From: Alteromonas australica
GTDB taxonomy: Bacteria > Pseudomonadota > Gammaproteobacteria > Enterobacterales > Alteromonadaceae
Length of the DNA: 64,000 nucleotides
Direction: 5' to 3'
Assembly (NCBI RefSeq): GCF_000730385.1
Contig: NZ_CP008849.1
Coordinates: 558,001-622,000, forward strand
In this document: positions 49,665 through 58,919 of the stretch, piece after piece
Layout: each line of letters starts with the position of its first letter
Position numbering within the stretch: position 1 is the first letter of the stretch
Notes under the pieces: generated by a model
Seen by the model: only the letters and a program-made list of their open reading frames with translations
The model's database searches: none
Told to the model about the DNA's origin: nothing
Position numbers and translations under genes: made by a program

Positions 49665-50879
49665 TCAATAGAGTAAGTAAGGGGCTCTTTGCTTTTTAAA
49701 CGCCGCTAAATCGGCTTGCCAACTTGCCTTAATCTGTTCCCCTGTAAACCCATCTTTTATTTGTTGCCGCAATAACGATGTACCTGCCAGTTTGTCGAAA
49801 AACTGAGGTCGCGTAAAAAACGGTGTATGCGTTTGTTGAAACGCATTGTAGGAGCGAACCCACCATGTAGGCGATAAACCTAAAGCATCTTCAGCGCTCA
49901 ATTTTTGAATCCGTAGTGTGGCATTATTATGTTTCGGGTTTAATGCCGCTGTTGAACTACTGACGTTAATCGAGTCTTTTCCTAACGCAACGTCTGGGTG
50001 GCCAATAATTTGGAAGGGAAGCGGCGTTCCTCTGCCAATACTGACGTCAGTACCTTCAAATAAGCAAAGGGTGGGGTATAAAGACACGGCGGTATCATTA
50101 GGCAAATTTGGGCTAGGCGGCACTGGGAGGCGATAAGCTTTTTGTTTATGGTAATGACGTACGGGAATAATGGTTAACTGTAATTGATCAGCGTTTTCAA
50201 TCCACCCTTCACCCTTAATCATGAGGGCCAATTCGCCTAGGGTCATACCATGTAATACAGGGATAGGGTGCATACCTACAAAAGAGCGGTAGTTTAGGTC
50301 AAGTACTGGGCCATCAACATATTGCCCATTAGGGTTGGGCCGGTCTAAAACCATTACCGGTATATCATGCTCAGCGGCGGCTTCCATCACGTAGTGCAGG
50401 GTGCTTAAGTAGGTGTAAAAACGTACTCCAACATCTTGTAAATCAAAAACGATCAGGTCGACGTTTTTCAGCATGGCAGACGTGGGCTTCTTGTTGTGCC
50501 CATACAGTGAGTAAATAGGAATATGAGTGATGGGGTCGCGCTCATCACTAATTGTTACACCTGCGCCTTTGTCACCTCTAAAACCATGCTCAGGAGACAT
50601 GATGCTAATAATATTGACTTGCTTATTGAGTAGAGTGTCCACCAAATGCACGTATTCTTCTGCGTTTTCTGAATCGGGCACAACCGCACTTTGATTCACA
50701 ACCATGGCGACCTTTTTACCTTTCAATTGCGAAAGGTAACGTGGGAATTGTGCCGCACCAACGTCTTGTAATGTGACCCGTTCATTTCCGCTAGCCACAC
50801 CAGTAAACACGAGCTGTAAAAGCAAGACTAAAGTTAACGCTATTGCAGGTAGCCGCAGTGTTTTAATGGGTGTCCTCAC
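49665..50879 (-). CDS. namZ: Exported exo-beta-N-acetylmuramidase NamZ-like (DUF1343, GH171)
   Basis: The 404-residue protein has a signal peptide (ending ASG-NERV) and matches DUF1343, now GH171, whose characterised member NamZ of Bacillus subtilis releases MurNAc from non-reducing ends. Family marks are NQSAVVPDS near residue 62, SPEHGFRGDKGAG near 98, DLQDVGVRFYTYLST near 145, DRPNPNG near 178 and EGTDVSIGRGTPLPF near 274. Its start overlaps the murQ stop by four bases on the same strand, which links released MurNAc to MurQ. Bacillus has namZ, nagZ and murQ in one cluster too. Confidence 0.87.
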   Translation of the reverse strand: MRTPIKTLRLPAIALTLVLLLQLVFTGVASGNERVTLQDVGAAQFPRYLSQLKGKKVAMVVNQSAVVPDSENAEEYVHLVDTLLNKQVNIISIMSPEHGFRGDKGAGVTISDERDPITHIPIYSLYGHNKKPTSAMLKNVDLIVFDLQDVGVRFYTYLSTLHYVMEAAAEHDIPVMVLDRPNPNGQYVDGPVLDLNYRSFVGMHPIPVLHGMTLGELALMIKGEGWIENADQLQLTIIPVRHYHKQKAYRLPVPPSPNLPNDTAVSLYPTLCLFEGTDVSIGRGTPLPFQIIGHPDVALGKDSINVSSSTAALNPKHNNATLRIQKLSAEDALGLSPTWWVRSYNAFQQTHTPFFTRPQFFDKLAGTSLLRQQIKDGFTGEQIKASWQADLAAFKKQRAPYLLY

Positions 50880-51829
50880 GGTATTTCCCGGTGACCTATT
50901 GCGCCGCGCAAATAACCCTGGCTTTCGGCGAGGTGTTTTCGGGCGGTATCAACATCTGTATTCGTCAATATCATTAAAATAGCTAATTTGGCGTTATTGT
51001 CTGCCTCGCTGAGAGTTTCAGCTGCGACCTCTTCTGTGCATTGAGTTGCTTGCATCACAATGCGTTTCGCCCTTGCTTTTAACTTGGCGTTGGTGGCGTT
51101 GACGTCCACCATCAAATTCTCATAGGTTTTCCCAAGCTTTACCATGGTGGCGGTGCTAATCATATTCAGAATCATTTTCTGCGCAGTACCCGACTTCATA
51201 CGAGTTGAACCGGTTAGCGCTTCAGGCCCTACCAATGGGCAAATGGCAATATCAGCATGGCTAAACATGACGGCATTAGGGCTACATGCAATCGCAGCAG
51301 TGCTGCAACCAAGTTGGCGTGCGTATCGTAGTCCGCCGCACACATAAGGCGTTCGGCCACTTGCAGATAGCCCGATGACGGTGTCGTCTTTGGTCAAGGT
51401 CAGTGAGGCCAGGTCCTCTTCCCCGGCAAGCTGATTATCTTCTGCGCCTTCTACTGCATGTTGAATAGCAGGTTCGCCTCCAGCAATAACGCCAATAACC
51501 ATAGAGTCTGGCACGCTAAAGGTAGGCCTGCATTCTACGGCATCTAAAATCCCCAATCGGCCACTGGTTCCAGCCCCTAAATAAATTAAACGGCCACCCT
51601 TTTTGAGGCTAGAAGTGGCAGCGTCTACTGCTTTTGCAATGGCGGGGATTGCTTGTTTAACCGCCTCTGCTACTTTGGCATCTTCACGATTAATACAGGC
51701 GAGCATTTCTTCAGTAGAGAGCGTGTCCATATGTGTGGTCTCTGGATTTCTCCCTTCAGACACGATACGTGATAACTCCTCAGCTAAAATAGACGTTGAG
51801 GTCGTTTGAGAAGACGGCGTGGATGACAT
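50876..51829 (-). CDS. murQ: N-acetylmuramic acid 6-phosphate etherase
   Basis: MurQ removes the lactyl ether from MurNAc 6-phosphate to give GlcNAc 6-phosphate and D-lactate in the cytoplasm. The 317-residue SIS-domain protein has YLGAGTSGRLGILDAVECRP near residues 64-83, GLSASGRTPYV near 153, STRMKSGTAQKMILNM near 206 and a C-terminal UBA-like helix set. It is first in a two-gene unit with namZ. A kinase or PTS producing the substrate is not in this window. Confidence 0.95.
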   Translation of the reverse strand: MSSTPSSQTTSTSILAEELSRIVSEGRNPETTHMDTLSTEEMLACINREDAKVAEAVKQAIPAIAKAVDAATSSLKKGGRLIYLGAGTSGRLGILDAVECRPTFSVPDSMVIGVIAGGEPAIQHAVEGAEDNQLAGEEDLASLTLTKDDTVIGLSASGRTPYVCGGLRYARQLGCSTAAIACSPNAVMFSHADIAICPLVGPEALTGSTRMKSGTAQKMILNMISTATMVKLGKTYENLMVDVNATNAKLKARAKRIVMQATQCTEEVAAETLSEADNNAKLAILMILTNTDVDTARKHLAESQGYLRGAIGHREIP

Positions 51830-52002
51830 AGCAGATCCTAAATAGGTTTGAAAAATAGCGCATTGTTATTGTAAGCCGCTTTATTAATAAAAATAACCAC
51901 CACCAAGGCCATTGGTGAAAATAATTACGCCAGCGAATTTGATCTTGCCCTAGTCATGGTACACTGCGCGTCTGCGCTGTACTGAAGGAATACTTTGCAC
52001 AC

Positions 52003-53070
52003 GTGAGTCGACAAACACAAGCTATCATCCACGCCGATGCCATTATTCACAATTTTAAATTGCTATCGGCTATGGCCCCTCAAAGCACATCTATGGCGGT
52101 GATTAAAGCTGATGCTTATGGTCATGGGGCCGTTAATGTTGCGCGCATTCTACAACATGTTTCACCTCACTTTGCCGTGGCAATAATTGAAGAAGCTATA
52201 GTGTTGCGTGAAGCCGGTGTCACCGTACCGATTGTCATTCTGGAAGGCGCGCATCAACCCAAAGAATGTGAAATGGCGTTTGCGCATAACTGCATTTTGG
52301 TCACCCACAATGAAGAGCAATTACGATGGCTAGAAACATGTGCTGAGGATAGATTGCCCCAGGTTTGGTTGAAAGTTGACAGTGGTATGCATAGGCTAGG
52401 TTTTGCTGTGAATCAGGTGCCAGGTATTTTGTCGAACTATCCTCGTGTATTGAAACAAGATACTGTATTGGTGACCCACTTAGCTTGCGCTGATGACACC
52501 AGCAATACGTTTACTCAAACCCAACTAGACACCTTTTACCGCATGGCGACGCAAACCGGGCTGGCGGTAAGTGTGGCCAATTCTCCCGCTACTATTCAGT
52601 GGCCAGCAAGTAGAAACAATTGGAACCGGCTTGGCATTGCTGTGTATGGTGGTTTTAAAGATGAATCTGCACTTTCTCTTCTTCCCGCTATGACGTTACG
52701 CAGTAGCGTTATTGCATTACGAAACGTACCTCAAGGAGAGTCGGTGGGTTACGGTCAAACATGGACGGCAACACAAGACAGCGTTATTGCGACAGTGGGC
52801 ATCGGCTACGCCGATGGTTACCCTAGGCATTGCCCTAATGGCACGCCTGTGTTTGTTAACAATGCACGAGCCTTTCTTGCGGGACGGGTCTCAATGGATA
52901 TGATCACAATCGATGTTACCCATATTCCTGACGTTGCTATTGGCGATTCGGTAGAACTGTGGGGGGAAAACGTTGCCATTGGAGAAGTGGCGAAGGCCGC
53001 AGGAACCATTGATTATGAATTGATGACACGGGTGTCTGCGCGAGTGCCGAGAATCGTTAAGTATCGTTAA
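52003..53070 (+). CDS. alr: Alanine racemase
   Basis: Alr makes D-alanine for peptidoglycan with PLP. The 355-residue protein has the PLP lysine in VIKADAYGHGAVNVAR near residues 33-48, VWLKVDSGMHRLGF near 125, VGIGYADGYPRH with the catalytic tyrosine near 265 and GRVSMDMITID near 300. The start is GTG 52003 with AAGGAA about 13 bases upstream, a long spacing. It could also supply or use alanine freed from muropeptides. Confidence 0.95.
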   Translation: MSRQTQAIIHADAIIHNFKLLSAMAPQSTSMAVIKADAYGHGAVNVARILQHVSPHFAVAIIEEAIVLREAGVTVPIVILEGAHQPKECEMAFAHNCILVTHNEEQLRWLETCAEDRLPQVWLKVDSGMHRLGFAVNQVPGILSNYPRVLKQDTVLVTHLACADDTSNTFTQTQLDTFYRMATQTGLAVSVANSPATIQWPASRNNWNRLGIAVYGGFKDESALSLLPAMTLRSSVIALRNVPQGESVGYGQTWTATQDSVIATVGIGYADGYPRHCPNGTPVFVNNARAFLAGRVSMDMITIDVTHIPDVAIGDSVELWGENVAIGEVAKAAGTIDYELMTRVSARVPRIVKYR

Positions 53071-53238
53071 TCTTATCAAGGGGTTAACAATATTTGTATG
53101 AAAAGTTAAAAAGTATTCATCAAAAGAATGAGACTTTACCCCCCGTGTTAGGCATATACTAGTTGAACTTAGTGATGAGACTGGCGTGAACTTTTCATGA
53201 CCTACTGCACTAAGTATTAACTTGTCAGAGAGGTTTTT

Positions 53239-53319
53239 ATGCGCACTTCGTATTCTCGCCCAAGGGTGAACCGTGGAGTTGTAAGTAGACCGTCAAGGCC
53301 TGTGCAGAAGAAGCAGTAA
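53239..53319 (+). CDS. Possible 26-residue basic peptide
   Basis: A short ORF, MRTSYSRPRVNRGVVSRPSR then PVQKKQ, starts at ATG 53239 after AGAGAGG at 5-bp spacing, a good ribosome binding site. It has nine basic and no acidic residues, which would suit RNA or ribosome binding. A terminator ends the unit about 60 bp after the stop. The 348-bp gap around it has no other gene. Alternatively the transcript is a small RNA and the ORF is chance. Confidence 0.4.
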   Translation: MRTSYSRPRVNRGVVSRPSRPVQKKQ

Positions 53320-53379
53320 GGTAGAGGCAAGAACACTACGCTGGTAAGCGAGTGATTTAGCAGTAAGAGATACAAAGCG

Positions 53380-53417
53380 AACCCGGTACATCAGTAAAAT
53401 GAGGTGCCGGGTTTTTT
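53380..53417 (+). terminator. Rho-independent terminator of the short transcript
   Basis: ACCCGGTAC (53381-53389) pairs with GTGCCGGGT (53404-53412) with one wobble, followed by six Ts. It points along the plus strand and lies just beyond the end of the convergent YitT gene. Confidence 0.8.
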
Positions 53418-53418
53418 G

Positions 53419-54108
53419 TTAGCTATTTTGAGGGTGTAACTCAGACGCCACATTCGCTTCTTGTTGTGTGCCCTTAGCGTTTCTCTTTTTATTTTTAGTC
53501 TTCGCATCCGCAGTGGGGAAATAGCGCTCGGGTCTATGATTTAGCGAGATTACCATGTTTAAACAGATCGCCGCTAAAATAGAAATGAGTACCAGATGCC
53601 ATTCAATAAAGAAAAGGGCGGTGAGCAAAATTGTGCTATCTACGGCCAATTGAAATGATCCTGCGCGAATATTGAATTTACTTTGGAGGTAAAAAGCTAA
53701 AATACCAACGCCGCCTAAGCTGGAGCTATGCCTGAACATGATTAGCATGCCCACACCAATGAGTATGCCGCCGAAAATCGCAGCAAAAAACGGGTTAATA
53801 TGGCTTATATCCACAAAAGCTGGAATTTGCTCTGTCAAAATAGATACTGTGGTAACGGAAATGAAGGTATTGAACGTAAACCGCTTACTAATTTGCGTCC
53901 ACGCCAACGTATAAAAGGGCAAATTGATTAAAAAGAATAACAAGCCAAAATCCATGTCCACTGCGTAGGTGCCTAGTAATGCTAAGCCTGCAGCCCCGCC
54001 TACCATGAGATCTTGAGATTGAAATAAAAATACCCCAAACGCGACAAATAAGCCTGCGCTAACAAGAGCAAAGATATCCTCAATGACACTGTGAGTTGTG
54101 TTATGCAT
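53419..54108 (-). CDS. YitT-family membrane protein
   Basis: The 229-residue protein has five or six hydrophobic helices and the YitT/DUF161 glycine-rich sequences LMVGGAAGLALLG near residue 31 and GGILIGVGMLIMFRHSSSLGGVGIL near 113-137. The usual C-terminal DUF2179 domain is absent, replaced by a short basic tail (KTKNKKRNAKG). Members occur widely in bacteria; the transported substrate is not established. It is monocistronic. Confidence 0.8.
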   Translation of the reverse strand: MHNTTHSVIEDIFALVSAGLFVAFGVFLFQSQDLMVGGAAGLALLGTYAVDMDFGLLFFLINLPFYTLAWTQISKRFTFNTFISVTTVSILTEQIPAFVDISHINPFFAAIFGGILIGVGMLIMFRHSSSLGGVGILAFYLQSKFNIRAGSFQLAVDSTILLTALFFIEWHLVLISILAAICLNMVISLNHRPERYFPTADAKTKNKKRNAKGTQQEANVASELHPQNS

Positions 54109-54353
54109 AGGAAGAAGATCGGATTAAGAAGACACAGTGTAATTATACGTTTACATAGTAAATGGATACAGGGAAGAGGATGAATCAAAGAGGGTAAACC
54201 TAAGGCGAGGGGTACCTAAGCCTTTACGACTCTTAAAGATTTGGTAATTATAATGTGGTTTAAATGTAAAATTTAACCTAATGCTTCCATTGATACGAGG
54301 TTATAAAGCATGCCTAGCCAATAGGTCGGCGCCTGACCAGCTTGGCCTACAGG

Positions 54354-54665
54354 CTATTGCGCAATAGAAAACACCACAATATCTTGCTTATTAAAATCAA
54401 TGCGACATGACATCATACCCAGATGAAGGGGGCTATAAGCCACGATACGACTTCCGTTAGCGATAAATGTTGTATCGTACGTCGATAGTTCTGCGGTATT
54501 TAATTGTCTTATTACGCTGCTTTTCGATACGCCAGGATAGAAGTTATCACACAGATAAAACACCTCTTTCTTCGCTTCAATCCAGAAAAAGGTAAGTGAA
54601 ATCAAAACAGCGATAGCGGCAATTGCAATAATATCAATGAGTATAGAGCGCTTCATTGCGTGCAA
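54354..54665 (-). CDS. Small membrane-anchored protein of unknown function
   Basis: The 103-residue protein has one N-terminal helix (IDIIAIAAIAVLISLTFFWI) and a 70-residue periplasmic part with two cysteines (YLCDNFYPG and MMSCRIDFN) that could form a disulfide. I recognise no family. TTG 54665 is the better start because AAGGAG lies six bases upstream; ATG 54656 would be too far from it. It lies 49 bp after the VOC gene on the same strand. Confidence 0.65.
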   Translation of the reverse strand: MHAMKRSILIDIIAIAAIAVLISLTFFWIEAKKEVFYLCDNFYPGVSKSSVIRQLNTAELSTYDTTFIANGSRIVAYSPLHLGMMSCRIDFNKQDIVVFSIAQ

Positions 54666-54714
54666 TTTATTCTCCTTCTACCTTTTCATGTCAGCCGGGA
54701 TATCAAATAGGAAA

Positions 54715-55104
54715 CTAAACAGTGGGTTGAATGAGATCCCATTTATTACCGTATTTATCCCTAAAAATAGCCACAGTGCCATAAGGCTCTTCTCGGGGAG
54801 ATTCTAAAAATTCAACGCCTTTTTGTTTAAAGGTGTCGTAATCCCGCCAAAAATCTTCGGAAGCTAAAATCATAAATACACGATCTGCTGCTTGTTTTCC
54901 AATGAGCGCACGCTCCTCTTCGTTTGAGGCGCGCATTAACAATATGCTTGCACTGCTGCCTCTAGGCGTGACTAATACGAAGCGACTGTCCTTGCCCGTC
55001 GACTTATCTTCACTCAACGTAAACCCTAACGTGTGTGTGAAATAATCGATTGCGGAATCATAGTCATCTACAAAATAGCTAATGGCGGAAAGGTTGTGGG
55101 GCAT
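54715..55104 (-). CDS. VOC-family (glyoxalase-like) protein
   Basis: The 129-residue protein has the two beta-alpha-beta-beta-beta modules of the vicinal oxygen chelate superfamily: SAISYFVDDYDSAIDYFTHTLGF at residues 5-27, FVLVTPRGSSASILL, and the C-terminal GTVAIFRDKYGNKWDLIQ near 108-125. Members include glyoxalase I, dioxygenases and antibiotic-binding proteins; the substrate here is unknown. It may share a transcript with the following small membrane protein. Confidence 0.85.
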   Translation of the reverse strand: MPHNLSAISYFVDDYDSAIDYFTHTLGFTLSEDKSTGKDSRFVLVTPRGSSASILLMRASNEEERALIGKQAADRVFMILASEDFWRDYDTFKQKGVEFLESPREEPYGTVAIFRDKYGNKWDLIQPTV

Positions 55105-55369
55105 GCGTGGTCTTATACTTTAGAAAATAAGGCATCAGTGTAACCAACCAGGGCAACGAAGCAAACCCAGCACTCGATAAGTTAACCGCATTTCATGGTT
55201 ATTAACCCTTGGCTCTTAAGTGTCTGTAGGTGGCGAAATAGGGGGGCATATGTGATCTTTTTACCGCACTGGCTGAGTATAGTGGTAGTGATGGAATTAA
55301 TTTGGTACGTCGTTGACAGAAGGTTTATCCTTACAAGGATACGCGTACCACAAGCATGCAGGAAGAGGA

Positions 55370-56488
55370 ATGAAAAAACTATTACCCGTGCTTCCCTTAA
55401 CTCTTTTAGGCGTGAGTGAAATGAATCATGCTTATGCCGATGAACTCCCTTTTACACTGTCTGGCCATGTGCGGGTTAATTACGGGCATCAAGACTGGCA
55501 GCTGCCTGAGTTTCGCGATGGATTTGAATTTGAGTCCATTAAGCTAGGGGTGTCAGGCAGTTCTGACCAATTCAGTTATAAAGCAGAGTATCGGTGGTAT
55601 GAGAATACCGACTTCGACACGATTCGCTTCGCCGACCTAACCTACCATTATGACGAGCAAACCGAGATAACTGCCGGTATCACTCAAACCCCTTTTGGCT
55701 TGCAACCCTTCGCCAGTAATAACTTTTGGTTTTCGGTGAATTATTATTTGGGATTTGAGGACGACTACGACGCAGGGGTTAAAATTAACCATCAGCGCGG
55801 GGCGTGGGATTTCCAAGCAGCCTACTTTATGAACGATGAATATAATGACGCCGCCGAATTTGGCCGATATTCATTTGATGTAGCTGACGACGGAGAGTAT
55901 CGAAATCAGGAAGATGGCCAATACAACCTTCGTGCGAACTACACAGGAAATTTCATTCAAGGGGGAACGACCGAAATAGGTGTGTCTTATCAATACGGGG
56001 AAATTCTCAATCTCGACACACTTGATGATGGCGATATGAGTGCGTATGCCGCACACCTAAGGCATACCCAAGGGAATTTCAAAGTAGAACTGCAATATAT
56101 TGATTACGACTATGATCTGGCCGTGCCTGACGAGCAAGCAGATGATCGCATTGCGCTATCTTCATTTACCTTTCCGTTTCTTGCTGCGGCAGATGGTGAG
56201 ACCTACTCAGCCAACCTGGTTTACTCGGTCCCTTATCAATTTTCTCATATCGAATCTCTCACCTGTTACTCTGAGTACAGTGAAGCGAAAGGCGAGGATA
56301 CTTCTGGTATGCGCTCATCCCAATGGATCAACGGGTGCAGTTTCGGATGGGATAAATTATTTGTATATGTCGACAGCATCCAAGGCAAAAACATGTGGTT
56401 TTCTGGTGGCCCAGGGGTAGGCTTAGACTTGGGCGGCAGGCAAGAAACTACGCACAGGTTGAATATCAATTTGGGTATTTATTTTTAA
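55370..56488 (+). CDS. Outer-membrane porin-like protein
   Basis: The 372-residue protein has a signal peptide (MKKLLPVLPLTLLGVSEMNHAYA) and a barrel-like series of strands: LSGHVRVNYGHQDWQ, FEFESIKLGVSG, FSYKAEYRWY, TEITAGITQTPFGLQPF and a closing RLNINLGIYF that ends in phenylalanine, typical for BAM insertion. The GITQTPFG segment resembles phosphate-selective or carbohydrate porins. I chose ATG 55370 because GGAAGAGGA precedes it and the signal starts there. It is followed closely by an orphan solute-binding protein. Confidence 0.8.
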   Translation: MKKLLPVLPLTLLGVSEMNHAYADELPFTLSGHVRVNYGHQDWQLPEFRDGFEFESIKLGVSGSSDQFSYKAEYRWYENTDFDTIRFADLTYHYDEQTEITAGITQTPFGLQPFASNNFWFSVNYYLGFEDDYDAGVKINHQRGAWDFQAAYFMNDEYNDAAEFGRYSFDVADDGEYRNQEDGQYNLRANYTGNFIQGGTTEIGVSYQYGEILNLDTLDDGDMSAYAAHLRHTQGNFKVELQYIDYDYDLAVPDEQADDRIALSSFTFPFLAAADGETYSANLVYSVPYQFSHIESLTCYSEYSEAKGEDTSGMRSSQWINGCSFGWDKLFVYVDSIQGKNMWFSGGPGVGLDLGGRQETTHRLNINLGIYF

Positions 56489-56505
56489 TTCATAAAGGAT
56501 AAGGA

Positions 56506-57309
56506 ATGACTATGCGGTTTTTAATAACGCTAACTTTACTGTGCGCACTGGTCCCTTTACCGAGCTTTGGGCACGCATGGTTAAAGCTTAAAATTGCGAC
56601 AACGGAATACGCGCCTTACACGTCTACCGAGATGCAGCATGATGGATACATTAATCATATTATTGCTGATGCATTTTTGGAAACAGGTGTGGTAGTTGAG
56701 TTTGTTTCCATGTCTTGGGAAGACGCGCTAGAAGCTGCTAAAAGCGGAGAATACGATGCGGTCTCTTATGGCAACTTTGTAAGGGCCAGAGAAGATGAGT
56801 TCTTTCACAGCGAGCCTATAACGGCCGAAAGTTTGGTGTTCTACGTTAATAAAAATGCCGGGCCGGAGAATTGGCGTGAACTCTCTGACCTATCAGAACA
56901 TAAAATGGGTGTCACTGACGGCTACCTTTATAATGATGAACTCGCTTCCTATATTCAGGCTGGTAGCAACATTGTTAAGAACAGTGACGACGACACCAAT
57001 TTGCGAGCACTCATTCAAGGTGATATTGATGTTTTTCCCATCGATGAACTCACAGGCTGGTACTTACTTGAACGGGATTATTCGAACGCTGAACGCAATA
57101 AGGTAATGGCCATAAAGCCATTTATCTCTACAGTAACCACGCATTTGCTGATACCTAAGGGGCAAAGTGACAGCCAACTTATTCTCGCTTTATTTAATAA
57201 AGGACTAGAATCGTTAACGTTAGAGGGTAAGTTAACGCGCTTCAAGCGCCTATTAAAAGAGGGGTATTACCAGCATCCGCAAAAGAAAGTAAATTTCGAT
57301 AGGCGCTAA
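56506..57309 (+). CDS. Periplasmic solute-binding protein family 3
   Basis: The 267-residue protein has a signal peptide (residues 3-22, ending SFG-HAW) and the bilobed family 3 fold: KIATTEYAPYTS near residue 29, DALEAAKSGEYDAVSYG near 82 and DLSEHKMGVTDG near 128. Such proteins bind amino acids or related small molecules, and some act as sensor input. No ABC permease or ATPase gene is near, so it may serve a distant transporter or a sensor. It lies 17 bp after the porin gene and is probably co-transcribed with it. Confidence 0.85.
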   Translation: MTMRFLITLTLLCALVPLPSFGHAWLKLKIATTEYAPYTSTEMQHDGYINHIIADAFLETGVVVEFVSMSWEDALEAAKSGEYDAVSYGNFVRAREDEFFHSEPITAESLVFYVNKNAGPENWRELSDLSEHKMGVTDGYLYNDELASYIQAGSNIVKNSDDDTNLRALIQGDIDVFPIDELTGWYLLERDYSNAERNKVMAIKPFISTVTTHLLIPKGQSDSQLILALFNKGLESLTLEGKLTRFKRLLKEGYYQHPQKKVNFDRR

Positions 57310-57343
57310 TGGAATAGTGGAACATACGGTGTGATTGATGATT

Positions 57344-57370
57344 AAAGGTGAGTTTCTCTCACCTTTTTTT
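57344..57370 (+). terminator. Rho-independent terminator after the solute-binding protein
   Basis: AAAGGTGAG and CTCACCTTT pair around a 5-nt loop, followed by a T-run. Confidence 0.92.
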
Positions 57371-57487
57371 CACCCCTAATGACAAAACATTTGCCTCGCT
57401 CGCTATACCAAAGAAGCAATGCATTTTTTGCCCTACCGCCTATACTGCGCACTAACTTAAAGCATGCGCGTTCCCACAGGTTGATAG

Positions 57488-58804
57488 ATGTTAAAGAAGT
57501 ATAAGCGTCTGACGAGTTTGTTGTATTCTCGAAAACTCTCTTTTTCAGCGCCACTACTATTTATAGTGGTTTCAGCAGTTGCTAACGCCTCTTCAATAGA
57601 ATATGACATCAGTGGCTCATATCGGTTGCGTTATGAAACTCTACATAACCCTATTTTCCCTACTACCCGTGACGAGCGCGATAAATCCAATGAACGCATC
57701 TCCTCTCAGCTGCTTGTTAAAGGGCAAGTGGCATGGAACAACTTTCAGGTTACCGCAGAGCTCGCTGACTCGCGGGTGTTCCTCGATGACAACGACCCCA
57801 CATTAACGTCTTCGCAGGTTAATACTTTAGAGCCCATCCAGTTTTTTATGCGCTACACGTTACCGCGTAATGGCGGGCTTAAAGCCGTTTCTATTGGCCG
57901 TATGACCATTGATCATGGCAGCCGTCGCTTACTTGCTCAAGCAGTCTATCGGAATACCAAAAATAGCTTCGATGGCGTATTGCTCGATTGGGTTTGGAAT
58001 AAATGGGATATCAGAGGCTTTTATTTATTGCCGGTGAGCCGTAATCCTTCTACAAGCCAAGCACTGGATAACAATGAGCGAGCCTTTGATAAAAGCGTTA
58101 GTGAACGTAAAATCTTTGGCCTATATTCAACCTCGCCAGATGACAATGTGAAGCTTCAAAGCTATTGGTTCAAAGAGGATGACTCTGCACGTTTATCTAC
58201 AAAAAACCGCGACTTATTCACGCTTTCTGTTGACTATACGTGGTCAATTGCCAACACCTGGAAAGCCAACGTTGAAGTAATAGGGCAAACAGGCACATCC
58301 CATGAAACCACAAGTGCCACGGATCTCACTGAAAAAGAGGTGCGCGGTTTTATGATGCATGGTGCAATTGAAAAACAGCTCAAACTTGGCACGCTTTTGC
58401 GTGCCGAACTTGATTACATCAGTGGTGACAATGACGCGTCTGATGACACTATAACGAATTTCGATAGCCTGTATGGTGTTCGTCGCTTCGACTTCGGGCC
58501 AACGGATGTTTATCAAGCTATGCCGAGAAGAAATCTGGTTGCGATAGGGGCAAGAAGTGTGAACACAGCATTTGATCATCACAACCTTATGGTGAGCTAT
58601 AAAGCCATGTGGTATGAAGAAGCGCCCGAGTCAGTGGATAGCTTTATTGGGAATCAAATTGAATTCCGTTGGCGTTGGCAAGTTAAGCCCAATCTCAGGC
58701 TTGCTCTTGGCGGCGCATATCTTAAAAAAGGCAAGGGATTTGAGCGTGGTGATTACAGTGGCGACAGCCGCTTTCTATTCACCGGTGCGCGCTACACGTT
58801 CTAA
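57488..58804 (+). CDS. Alginate-export-like outer-membrane protein
   Basis: The 438-residue protein has a signal peptide that starts unusually late (hydrophobic residues about 17-33, cleavage near ANA-SSI), so the true start may be internal. The mature part matches the alginate export (AlgE-like) barrel family: YRLRYETLHNP near residue 47, SSQLLVKGQVAWNNFQVTAE, GRMTIDHGSRRLLA near 137-150, and a closing RFLFTGARYTF ending in phenylalanine. Relatives lacking alginate genes are common in marine bacteria and carry unknown solutes. No alginate genes lie nearby. Confidence 0.85.
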   Translation: MLKKYKRLTSLLYSRKLSFSAPLLFIVVSAVANASSIEYDISGSYRLRYETLHNPIFPTTRDERDKSNERISSQLLVKGQVAWNNFQVTAELADSRVFLDDNDPTLTSSQVNTLEPIQFFMRYTLPRNGGLKAVSIGRMTIDHGSRRLLAQAVYRNTKNSFDGVLLDWVWNKWDIRGFYLLPVSRNPSTSQALDNNERAFDKSVSERKIFGLYSTSPDDNVKLQSYWFKEDDSARLSTKNRDLFTLSVDYTWSIANTWKANVEVIGQTGTSHETTSATDLTEKEVRGFMMHGAIEKQLKLGTLLRAELDYISGDNDASDDTITNFDSLYGVRRFDFGPTDVYQAMPRRNLVAIGARSVNTAFDHHNLMVSYKAMWYEEAPESVDSFIGNQIEFRWRWQVKPNLRLALGGAYLKKGKGFERGDYSGDSRFLFTGARYTF

Positions 58805-58919
58805 GCGTTGCTTCATTGCAGGTTGGAATGCAGCACATAGACTAATCTTCTTCCGCCAAAAACTATTACCTGATAAGGTTGCCGTTTGAATTTCTTTATA
58901 TCTACATTAAGAGGTTAGC

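Larger units (their letters stand above)
53071..53418. other. Intergenic region with a short self-contained transcription unit
   Basis: The gap between alr and the YitT gene contains a -10-like TATACT (53155-53160) without a clear -35, the 26-codon ORF and a terminator. Together they look like one short transcript of roughly 250 nt. Confidence 0.45.

Noticed and set aside
51901..51917. CACCAA/TTGGTG inverted repeat between murQ and alr
   Set aside because: The arms are only 6 bp with no T-run and no known motif; this is too weak to list as a site.
55195..55419. Open frame of 74 codons before the porin
   Set aside because: It overlaps the porin signal peptide in another frame, has no ribosome binding site and an odd composition.
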